Source: Euptelea pleiosperma
Taxonomy: Eukaryota; Streptophyta; Magnoliopsida; Ranunculales; Eupteleaceae
Assembly (NCBI GenBank): GCA_035048495.1
Contig: JASUTR010000190.1
Span: 310,001 to 374,000 of the forward strand
Length of the DNA stretch: 64,000 nt
Reading direction: 5' to 3'
The notes beneath the pieces are model-generated. The model worked only from the letters and a program-made list of their open reading frames with translations. It did not search any database and was not told where the DNA came from. Shown here piece after piece: positions 1 to 10,705 of this stretch. Each line of letters starts with the position of its first letter. Within the stretch, counting starts at the first letter, position 1. The position numbers and the translations under genes were made by a program.

Positions 1-10
1 AATCTTGTTC

Positions 11-29
11 CAACACTTCAAATGTGTTG
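11..29. other. Short dyad in the unit (type example)
   Basis: CAACAC at 11-16 and GTGTTG at 24-29 are perfect inverted repeats around a 7-base loop. An alternative, overlapping dyad pairs TTCAA at 17-21 with TTGAA at 27-31 around 5 bases. The same arrangement recurs in every unit carrying the TTCAAATGTGTTG form. Units with TTAAAATCTGTTG keep only a weaker 5-base pairing, CAACA with TGTTG. Short dyads are known in several centromeric satellites and have been linked to non-B DNA; a role here is not shown. Confidence 0.6.
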
Positions 30-72
30 AAACAATAGTAATAGAAGAATTCAAGTCTAATTACGAGGTCCG

Positions 73-84
73 GTTGTGATAAAG
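73..84 (+). repeat. Landmark unit variant GTTGTGATAAAG (type example)
   Basis: A distinctive variant reads GTTGTGATAAAG where most units have GTTGCGAAAAAG. It begins near 73, 2,197, 4,143, 7,681, 10,158, 11,750, 14,581, 19,359, 23,606, 29,621, 35,636, 38,818, 43,771, 46,601, 47,839, 50,315, 51,199, 53,850, 55,618, 56,856, 59,332, 60,216 and 62,868, with a GCGATA relative at 44,302. It is almost always followed by GAATCCAATTTGAGACC and then TTCTGCTGTCC, so the linked variants mark a conserved stretch spanning two units. Its uneven spacing (3 to 27 units) makes it a good ruler for higher-order structure. Confidence 0.85.
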
Positions 85-904
85 TCACAAGTTATAGGCT
101 TCGGAATGTAACACACAAACTGAATCCAATTTGAGACCTTGACGCACGGATGGAAGTGACTTGTTTCTGCTGTCCCAAATCTTGTTCTAACACTTAAAAT
201 CTATTGAAACAATAGTAATGGAAGAGTTTGAGTCCAATTACGAGGTCCGGTTGCGAAAAAGTCACAAGTTATAGGCTTCGGAATGTATCACACAAACTGA
301 GTCCAATTTGAGACATTGACGCACGAATGGAAGTAACTTGTTTCGACTGTCCCAAATCTTGTTCCAACACTTAAAATCTGTTGAAACAATAGTAATGGAA
401 GAGTTTGAGTCCAATTACGAGGTCTGGTTGCGAAAAAGTCACAAGTTATAGGCTTCGGAATGTAACACACAAACTGAGTCCAATTTGAGACGTTGACGCA
501 CGGATGGAAGTAACTTGTTTCGACTGTCCCAAATCTTGTTCTAACACTTAAAATCTGTTAAAACAATAGTAATGGAAGAGTTTGAGTCCAATTACGAGGT
601 CTGGTTGCGAAAAAGTCACAAGTTATAGGTTTCGGAATGTAAGACACAAATTGAGTCCAATTTGAGACGTTGACTAATGGATGGAGCTAACTTGTTTCGA
701 CTGTCACGAATCTTGTTCCAATACTTCAAATGTGTTGAAACAATAGTAATGGAAGGGTTTGAGTCCAATTACGAGGTCCGGTTGTGAAATAGTCACAAGT
801 TATAGGCTTCGGAATGTATCACACAAACTGAGTCCTATTTGAGACGTTGACTAATGGATGGAGCTAACTTGTTTCGACTGTCACGAATCTTGTTCCAATA
901 CTTC

Positions 905-3900
905 AAATCTGTTGATACAATAGTAATGGAAGAGTTTGAGTCTAATTACGAGGTCCGGTTGCGAAAAGGTCACAAGTTATAGGCTTCGAAATATAACACA
1001 CAAACTGAGTCCAATTTGAAATGTTGACGCACGGATGGAGCTAACTTGTTTCGACTGTCACGAATCTAGTTCCAACACTTCAAATGTATTGAAACAATAG
1101 TAACGGAAGAGTTCGAGTTCAATTACGAGGTCCGGTTGCGAAAAAGTCACAAGTTATAGGCTTCGGAATGTAACACACAAACTGAGTCTAATTAAAGACA
1201 TTGACACACGGATGGAGCTAACTTGTTTCGACTGTCACGAATCTTGTTCCAACACTTCAAATGTGTTCAAACAATAGTAATGGAAGAGTTCGAGTCCAAT
1301 TACGTGGTCCGGTTGCGAAAAAGTCATAAGTTATAGGCTTCGGAATGTAACACACAAACTAAGTCTAATTAAAGACATTGACGCACGGATGGAGCTAACT
1401 TGTTTCGACTGTCCCGAATCTTGTTCCAACACTTCAAATGTGTTGAAACAATTGTAATGGAAGAGTTTGAGTCCAATTATGAGGTCCGGTTGCGAAAAAG
1501 TCACAAGTTATAGGCGTCGGAATGTAAGACACAAACTGAGTCCAATTTGAGACGTTGACTAATGGATGGAGCTAACTTGTTTCGACTGTCACGAATCTTG
1601 TTCCAATACTTCAAATGTGTTGAAACAATAGGAATGGAAGGGTTTGAGTCCAATTACGAGATCCGGTTGTGAAATAGTCACAAGTTATAGGCTTCGGAAT
1701 GTATCACACAAACTGAGTCCTATTTGAGACGTTGACTAATGGATGGAGCTAACTTGTTTCGACTGTCACGAATCTTGTTCCAATACTTCAAATGTGTTGA
1801 AACAATAGTAATGGAAGGGTTTGAGTCCAATTACGAGGTCCGGTTGTGAAACAGTCACAAGTTATAGGCTTCGGAATGTATCACACAAACTGAGTCCTAT
1901 TTGAGACGTTGACGCACGGATGGAGTTAACTTGTTTCGACTGTCCCAAATCTTGTTCCAACACTTAAAATCTGTTGAAACAATAGTAATGGAAGAGTTTG
2001 AGTCCAATTACGAGGTTTGGTTGCGCAAAAGTCACAAGTTATAGGCTTCGGAACGTAACACACAAACTGAGTCCAATTTGAGACGTTGACGCACGGATGG
2101 AGCTAACTTGTTTCGACTGTCCCGAATCTTGTTCCAACACTTCAAATGTGTTGAAACAATAGTAATAGAAGAATTCGAGTCTAATTACGAGGTCCGGTTG
2201 TGATAAAGTCACAAGTTATAGGCTTCGGAATGTAACACACAAACTGAATCCAATTTGAGACCTTGACGCACGGATGGAAGTGACTTGTTTCTGCTGTCCC
2301 AAATCTTGTTCTAACACTTAAAATCTGTTGAGACAATAGTAATGGAAGAGTTTGAGTCCAATTACGAGGTCCGATGCAAAAAAGTCACAAGTTATAGGCT
2401 TCGGAATGTATCACACAAACTGAGTCCAATTTGAGACATTGACGCACAAATGGAAGTAACTTGTTTCGACTGTCCCAAATCTTGTTCCAACACTTAAAAT
2501 CTGTTGAAACAATACTAATGGAAGAGTTTGAGTCCAATTACGAGGTCTGGTTGCGAAAAAGTCACAAGTTATAGGCTTTGGAATGTAACACACAAACTGA
2601 GTCCAATTTGAGACGTTGACGCACAGATGGAAGTAACTTGTTTCGACTGTCCCAAATCTTGTTCTAACACTTAAAATCTGTTAAAACAATAGTAATGGAA
2701 GAGTTTGAGTCCAATTACGAGGTCTGGTTGCGAAAAAGTCACAAGTTATAGGTTTCGGAATGTAAGACACAAATTGAGTCCAATTTGAGACGTTGACGCA
2801 TGGATGGAGCTAACTTGTTTCGACTGTCACGAATCTTGTTCCAACACTTCATATGTGTTGAAACAATAGTATTGGAAGAGTTTGAGTCCAATTACGAGGT
2901 CCGGTTGCGAAAAAGTCACAAGTTATAGGCTTCGTAATGTAACACACAAACTGAGTCAAATTAAAGACATTGACGAAATGATGTAGCTAACTTCTTTCGA
3001 CTGTCCCGAATCTTGTTCCAACACTTCAAATGTGTTGAAACAATAGTGATGGAAGAGTTTGAGTCCAATTACGAGGTCCGATTGCGAAAAAGTCACAAGT
3101 TATAGGCTTCGTAATGTAACATACAAACTGTGTCCAATTAAAGACATTGACGCACGGATGGAGCTAACTTGTTTCGACTGTCCTGAATCTTGTTCCAACA
3201 CTTCAAATGTGTTGAAACAATAGTGATGGAAGAGTTTGAGTCCAATTACGAGGTCTGGTTTTGCAAAAGTCATAAGTTATAGGCTTCAGAATATAACACA
3301 CAAACTGAGTGCAATATGAGACGTTGACGCACGGATGGAATTAACTTGTTTCGACTGTCCCAAATCTTGTTCTAACACTTAAAATCTGTTGATACAATAG
3401 TAATGGAAGAGTTTGAGTCTAATTACGAGGTCCGGTTGCGAAAAAGTCACAAGTTATAGGCTTCGAAATATAACACACAAACTGAGTCCAATTTGAAATG
3501 TTGACGCACGGATGGAGCTAACTTGTTTCGACTGTCACGAATCTAGTTCCGACACTTCAAATGTATTGAAACAATAGTAACGGAAGAGTTCGAGTTCAAT
3601 TACGAGGTCCGGTTGCGAAAAAGTCACAAGTTATAGGCTTCGGAATGTAACACACAAACTTAGTCTAATTAAAGACATTGACGCACGGATGGAGCTAACT
3701 TGTTTCGACTGTCACGAATCTTGTTCCAACACTTCAAATGTGTTCAAACAATAGTAATGGAAGAGTTCGAGTCCAATTACGTGGTCCGGTTGCGACAAAG
3801 TCATAAGTTATAGGCTTCGGAATGTAACACACAAACTAAGTCTAATTAAAGACATTGACGCACGGATGGAGCTAACTTGTTTCGACTGTCCCGAATCTTG

Positions 3901-4690
3901 TTCCAACACTTCAAATGTGTTGAAACAACTGTAATGGAAGAGTTTGAGTCCAATTACGAGGTCCGATTGTCAAAAAGTCACAAGTTATAGGCGTCGGAAT
4001 GTAAGACACAAACTGAGTCCAATTTGAGACGTTGACTAATGGATGGAGCTAACTTGTTTCGACTGTCACGAATCTTGTTCCAACACTTAAAATCTGTTGA
4101 AACAATAGTAATGGAAGAATTCGAGTCTAATTACGAGGTCCGGTTGTGATAAAGTCACAAGTTATAGGCTTCGGAATGTAACACACAAACTGAATCCAAT
4201 TTGAGACCTTGACGCACGGATGGAAGTGACTTGTTTCTGCTGTCCCAAATCTTGTTCTAACACTTAAAATCTGTTGAAACAATAGTAATGGAAGAGTTTG
4301 AGTCCAATTACGAGGTCCGGTTGCGAAAAAGTCACAAGTTATAGGCTTCGAAATATAACACACAAACTGAGTCCAATTTGAAACGTTGACGCACGGATGG
4401 AGCTAACTTGTTTCGACTGTCACAAATCTAGTTCCAACATTTCAAATGTGTTGAAACAATAGTAATGGAAGAGTTTGAGTCCAATTACGAGGTCTGGTTG
4501 CGCAAAAGTCACAAGTTATAGGCTTCGTAATGTAACACACAAACTGTGTCCAATTAAAGACATTGTACACGGATGGAGCTAACTTGTTTCGACTGTCCCG
4601 AATCTTGTTCCAACACTTCAAATGTGTTGAAACAATAGTGATGGAAGAATTCGAGTCTAATTACGAGGTCCGGTTGCGAAAAAGTCACAA
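905..4690. repeat. Multi-unit block, copy 1
   Basis: The order of variants from about 905 to 4,080 is repeated at 6,390-9,564, offset about 5,484 bp or 31 units. From about 4,081 to 4,690 the match continues at 10,096-10,705 with offset 6,015 bp or 34 units. The step in offset is 531 bp, exactly three units. This copy therefore lacks three units near 4,080 that copy 2 has, or copy 2 gained them. The edges are where diagnostic variants stop agreeing and are accurate to tens of bases. Confidence 0.75.
2111..2127 (-). promoter_or_regulatory. CENP-B-box-like motif (type example, recurs across the array)
   Basis: Read on the minus strand, this stretch is ATTCGGGACAGTCGAAA. Against the mammalian CENP-B core NTTCGNNNNANNCGGGN it matches TTCG, the central A and the following CG, which is 7 of 9 fixed positions. 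The last two G positions are A. It recurs once per unit, either in this form or with TTCGTGAC. Many units have lost it through CpG change (CCCAAAT or CACAAAT on the plus strand). Similar partial boxes arise by chance, and CENP-B binding outside mammals is often absent, so this is a motif resemblance only. Confidence 0.3.
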
Positions 4691-4957
4691 GTTATAGGCT
4701 TCGTAATGTAACACACAAACTGAGTCAAATTGAAGACATTGACGAAAGGATGTAGCTAACTTCTTTCGACTGTCCCGAATCTTTTTCCAACACTTCAAAT
4801 GTGTTGAAACAATAGTGATGGAAGAGTTTGGGTCCAATTACGAGGTCCGATTGCGAAAAAGTAACAAGTTATAGGCTTCGTAATGTAACATACAAACTGT
4901 GTCCAATTAAAGACATTGACGCACGGATGGAGCTAACTTGTTTCGACTGTCCTGAAT

Positions 4958-7435
4958 CTTGTTCCAACACTTCAAATGTGTTGAAACAATAGTGATGGAA
5001 GAGTTTGAGTGCAATTACGAGGTCTGGTTTTGCAAAAGTCACAAGTTATAGGCTTTAGAATATAACACACAAACTGAGTGCAATTTGAGACGTTGACGCA
5101 CGGATGGAAGTAACTTGTTTCGACTGTCCCAAATCTTGTTCTAACACTTAAAATCTGTTGATACAATAGTAATGGAAGAGTTTGAGTCTAATTACGAGGT
5201 CCGGTTGCGAAAAAGTCACAAGTTATAGGCTTCGAAATATAACACACAAACTGAGTCCAATTTGAAATGTTGACGCACGGATGGAGCTAACTTGTTTCGA
5301 CTGTCACGAATCTAGTTCCAACACTTCAAATGTATTGAAACAATAGTAACGGAAGAGTTCGAGTTCAATTACGAGGTCCGGTTGCGAAAAAGTCACAAGT
5401 TATAGGCTTCGGAATGTAACACACAAACTGAGTCTAATTAAAGACATTGACACACGGATGTAGCTAACTTGTTTCGACTGTCACGAATCTTGTTCCAACA
5501 CTTCAAATGTGTTCAAACAATAGTAATGGAAGAGTTCGAGTCCAATTACGTGGTCCGGTTGCGAAAAAGTCATAAGTTATAGGCTTCGGAATGTAACACA
5601 CAAACTAAGTCTAATTAAAGACATTGACGCACGGATGGAGCTAACTTGTTTCGACTGTCCCGAATCTTGTTCCAACACTTCAAATGTGTTGAAACAATTG
5701 TAATGGAAGAGTTTGAGTCCAATTACGAGGTCCGGTTGCGAAAAAGTCACAAGTTATAGGCGTCGGAATGTAAGACACAAACTGAGTCCAATTTGAGACG
5801 TTGACTAATGGATGGAGCTAACTTGTTTCGACTGTCACGAATCTTGTTCCAATACTTCAAATGTGTTGAAACAATAGTAATGGAAGGGTTTGAGTCCAAT
5901 TACGAGATCCGGTTGTGAAATAGTCACAAGTTATAGGCTTCGGAATGTATCACACAAACTGAGTCCTATTTGAGACGTTGACTAATGGATGGAGCTAACT
6001 TGTTTCGACTGTCACGAATCTTGTTCCAATACTTCAAATGTGTTGAAACAATAGTAATGGAAGGGTTTGAGTCCAATTACGAGGTCCGGTTGTGAAACAG
6101 TCACAAGTTATAGGCTTCGGAATGTATCACACAAACTGAGTCCTATTTGAGACGTTGACGCACGGATGGAGTTAACTTGTTTCGACTGTCCCAAATCTTA
6201 TTCCAACACTTCAAATGTGTTGAAACAATAGTGATGGAAGAGTTTGAGTGCAATTACGAGGTCTGGTTTTGCAAAAGTCACAAGTTATAGGCTTTAGAAT
6301 ATAACACACAAACTGAGTGCAATTTGAGACGTTGACGCACGGATGGAAGTAACTTGTTTCGACTGTCCCAAATCTTGTTCTAACACTTAAAATCTGTTGA
6401 TACAATAGTAATGGAAGAGTTTGAGTCTAATTACGAGGTCCGGTTGCGAAAAAGTCACAAGTTATAGGCTTCGAAATATAACACACAAACTGAGTCCAAT
6501 TTGAAATGTTGACGCACGGATGGAGCTAACTTGTTTCGACTGTCACGAATCTAGTTCCAACACTTCAAATGTATTGAAACAATAGTAACGGAAGAGTTCG
6601 AGTTCAATTACGAGGTCCGGTTGCGAAAAAGTCACAAGTTATAGGCTTCGGAATGTAACACACAAACTGAGTCTAATTAAAGACATTGACACACGGATGG
6701 AGCTAACTTGTTTCGACTGTCACGAATCTTGTTCCAACACTTCAAATGTGTTCAAACAATAGTAATGGAAGAGTTCGAGTCCAATTACGTGGTCCGGTTG
6801 CGAAAAAGTCATAAGTTATAGGCTTCGGAATGTAACACACAAACTAAGTTAATTAAAGACATTGACGCACGGATGGAGCTAACTTGTTTCGACTGTCCCG
6901 AATCTTGTTCCAACACTTCAAATGTGTTGAAACAATTGTAATGGAAGAGTTTGAGTCCAATTACGAGGTCCGGTTGCGAAAAAGTCACAAGTTATAGGCG
7001 TCGGAATGTAAGACACAAACTGAGTCCAATTTGAGACGTTGACTAATGGATGGAGCTAACTTGTTTCGACTGTCACGAATCTTGTTCCAATACTTCAAAT
7101 GTGTTGAAACAATAGTAATGGAAGGGTTTGAGTCCAATTACGAGATCCGGTTGTGAAATAGTCACAAGTTATAGGCTTCGGAATGTATCACACAAACTGA
7201 GTCCTATTTGAGACGTTGACTAATGGATGGAGCTAACTTGTTTCGACTGTCACGAATCTTGTTCCAATACTTCAAATGTGTTGAAACAATAGTAATGGAA
7301 GGGTTTGAGTCCAATTACGAGGTCCGGTTGTGAAACAGTCACAAGTTATAGGCTTCGGAATGTATCACACAAACTGAGTCCTATTTGAGACGTTGACGCA
7401 CGGATGGAGTTAACTTGTTTCGACTGTCCCAAATC
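4958..7435. repeat. Tandem duplication of a 7-unit segment (1,239 bp)
   Basis: About 4,958-6,196 and 6,197-7,435 carry the same seven units in the same order. The exchange point lies in the shared CCAACACTTC stretch near 6,190-6,207: the sequence upstream is CCCAAATCTTATT, while the first copy begins after CCTGAATCTTGTT. The copies differ by a GATGTAGC/GATGGAGC change near 5,460 and a 1-bp deletion (AAGTTAATT) near 6,848, plus few others. Confidence 0.85.
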
Positions 7436-10400
7436 TTGTTCCAACACTTAAAATCTGTTGAAACAATAGTAATGGAAGAGTTTGAGTCCAATTACGAGGT
7501 TTGGTTGCGCAAAAGTCACAAGTTATAGGCTTCGGAATGTAACACACAAACTGAGTCCAATTTGAGACGTTGACGCACGGATGGAGCTAACTTGTTTCGA
7601 CTGTCCCGAATCTTGTTCCAACACTTCAAATGTGTTGAAACAATAGTAATAGAAGAATTCGAGACTAATTACGAGGTCCGGTTGTGATAAAGTCACAAGT
7701 TATAGGCTTCGGAATGTAACACACAAACTGAATCCAATTTGAGACCTTGACGCACGGATGGAAGTGATTTGTTTCTGCTGTCCCAAATCTTGTTCTAACA
7801 CTTAAAATTTGTTGAGACAATAGTAATGGAAGAGTTTGAGTCTAATTACGAGGTCCGATGCAAAAAAGGCACAAGTTATAGGCTTCGGAATGTATCACAC
7901 AAACTGAGTCCAATTTGAGACATTGACGCACAAATGGAAGTAACTTGTTTCGACTGTCCCAAATCTTATTCCAACACTTAAAATCTGTTGAAACAATACT
8001 AATGGAAGAGTTTGAGTCCAATTACGAGGTCTGGTTGCGAAAAAGTCACAAGTTATAGGCTTTGGAATGTAACACACAAACTGAGTCCAATTTGAGACAT
8101 TGACGCACAGATGGAAGTAACTTGTTTCGACTGTCCCAAATCTTGTTCTAACACTTAAAATCTGTTAAAACAATAGTAATGGAAGAGTTTGAGTCCAATT
8201 ACGAGGTCTGGTTGCGAAAAAGTCACAAGTTATAGGTTTCAGAATGTAAGACACAAATTGAGTCCAATTTGAGACGTTGACGCATGGATGGAGCTAACTT
8301 GTTTCGACTGTCACGAATCTTGTTCCAACACTTCATATGTGTTGAAACAATAGTATTGGAAGAGTTTGAGTCCAATTACGAGGTCCGGTTGCGAAAAAGT
8401 CACAAGTTATAGGCTACGTAATGTAACACACAAACTGAGTCAAATTAAAGACATTGACGAAAGGATGTAGCTAACTTCTTTCGACTGTCCCGAATCTTGT
8501 TCCAACACTTCAAATGTGTTGAAACAATAGTGATGGAAGAGTTTGAGTCCAATTACGAGGTCCGATTGCGAAAAAGTCACAAGTTATAGGCTTCGTAATG
8601 TAACATACAAACTGTGTCCAATTAAAGACATTGACGCACGGATGGAGCTAACTTGTTTCGACTGTCCTGAATCTTGTTCCAACACTTCAAATGTGTTGAA
8701 ACAATAGTGATGGAAGAGTTTGAGTCCAATTACGAGGTCTGGTTTTGCAAAAGTCATAAGTTATAGGCTTCAGAATATAACACACAAACTGAGTGCAATA
8801 TGAGACGTTGACGCACGGATGGAATTAACTTGTTTCGACTGTCCCAAATCTTGTTCTAACACTTAAAATCTGTTGATACAATAGTAATGGAAGAGTTTGA
8901 GTCTAATTACGAGGTCCGGTTGCGAAAAAGTCACAAGTTATAGGCTTCGAAATATAACACACAAACTGAGTCCAATTTGAAATGTTGACGCACGGATGGA
9001 GCTAACTTGTTTCGACTGTCACGAATCTAGTTCCGACACTTCAAATGTATTGAAACAATAGTAACGGAAGAGTTCGAGTTCAATTACGAGGTCCGGTTGC
9101 GAAAAAGTCACAAGTTATAGGCTTCGGAATGTAACACACAAACTTAGTCTAATTAAAGACATTGACGCACGGATGGAGCTAACTTGTTTCGACTGTCACG
9201 AATCTTGTTCCAACACTTCAAATGTGTTCAAACAATAGTAATGGAAGAGTTCGAGTCCAATTACGTGGTCCGGTTGCGAAAAAGTCATAAGTTATAGGCT
9301 TCGGAATGTAACACACAAACTAAGTCTAATTAAAGACATTGACGCACGGATGGAGCTAACTTGTTTCGACTGTCCCGAATCTTGTTCCAACACTTCAAAT
9401 GTGTTGAAACAACTGTAATGGAAGAGTTTGAGTCCAATTACGAGGTCCGGTTGTCAAAAAGTCACAAGTTATAGGCGTCGGAATGTAAGACACAAACTGA
9501 GTCCAATTTGAGACGTTGACTAATGGATGGAGCTAACTTGTTTCGACTGTCACGAATCTTGTTCCAATACTTCAAATGTGTTGAAACAATAGTAATGGAA
9601 GGGTTTGAGTCCAATTATGAGGTCCGGTTGTGAAATAGTCACAAGTTATAGGCTTCGGAATGTATCACACAAACTGAGTCCTATTTGAGACGTTGACTAA
9701 TGGATGGAGCTAACTTGTTTCGACTGTCACGAATCTTGTTCCAATACTTCAAATGTGTTGAAACAATAGTAATGGAAGGGTTTGAGTCCAATTACGAGGT
9801 CCGGTTGTGAAATAGTCACAAGTTATAGGCTTCGGAATGTATCACACAAACTGAGTCCTATTTGAGACGTTGATGCACGGATGGAGTTAACTTGTTTCGA
9901 CTGTCCCAAATCTTGTTTCAACACTTAAAATCTGTTGAAACAATAGTAATGGAAGAGTTTGAGTCCAATTACGAGGTCTGGTTGCGCAAAAGTCACAAGT
10001 TATAGGCTTCGGAATATAACATACAAACTGAGTCCAATTTGAGACGTTGACGCATGGATGGAGCTAACTTGTTTCGACTGTCCCGAATCTTGTTCCAACA
10101 CTTCAAATGTGTTGAAACAATAGTAATAGAAGAATTCGAGTCTAATTACGAGGTCCGGTTGTGATAAAGTCACAAGTTATAGGCTTCGGAATGTAACACA
10201 CAAACTGAATCCAATTTGAGACCTTGACGCACGGATGGAAGTGACTTGTTTCTGCTGTCCCAAATCTTGTTCTAGCACTTAAAATCTGTTGAAACAATAG
10301 TAATGGAAGAGTTTGAGTCCAATTACGAGGTCCGGTTGCGAAAAAGTCACAAGTTATAGGCTTCGAAATATAACACACAAACTGAGTCCAATTTGAAACG

Positions 10401-10705
10401 TTGACGCACGGATGGAGCTAACTTGTTTCGACTGTCACAAATCTAGTTCCAACATTTCAAATGTGTTGAAACAATAGTAATGGAAGAGTTTGAGTCCAAT
10501 TACGAGGTCTGGTTGCGCAAAAGTCACAAGTTATAGGCTTCGTAATGTAACACACAAACTGTGTCCAATTAAAGACATTGTACACGGATGGAGCTAACTT
10601 GTTTCGACTGTCCCGAATCTTGTTCCAACACTTCAAATGTGTTGAAACAATAGTGATGGAAGAATTCGAGTCTAATTACGAGGTCTGGTTGCGAAAAAGT
10701 CACAA
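6390..10705. repeat. Multi-unit block, copy 2 (with three extra units)
   Basis: This is the partner of the block at 905-4,690. It shares rare variants such as CTAGTTCCGACACTTC, the GTTGTCAAAAAG form near 9,450 and the CTTCATATG unit near 8,330. The stretch of about 9,565-10,095 has no counterpart in copy 1 and is three units long. Small substitutions separate the copies, so the duplication is older than the 6-kb and 9-kb ones further right. Confidence 0.75.

Larger units (their letters stand above)
1..177 (+). repeat. Reference unit of the satellite (177 bp)
   Basis: This is the first full unit in the chosen phase and is given as a type example. It contains the dyad at 11-29, an EcoRI-type GAATTC at 49-54, the GTTGTGATAAAG variant at 73-84 and the GAATCC/GAGACC variants further on. 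The unit has ten possible CpG positions when all variants are considered; this copy has already lost some of them. Its length is an exact multiple of three, so each of the six frames recurs in the same register from unit to unit until an indel occurs. Confidence 0.95.
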
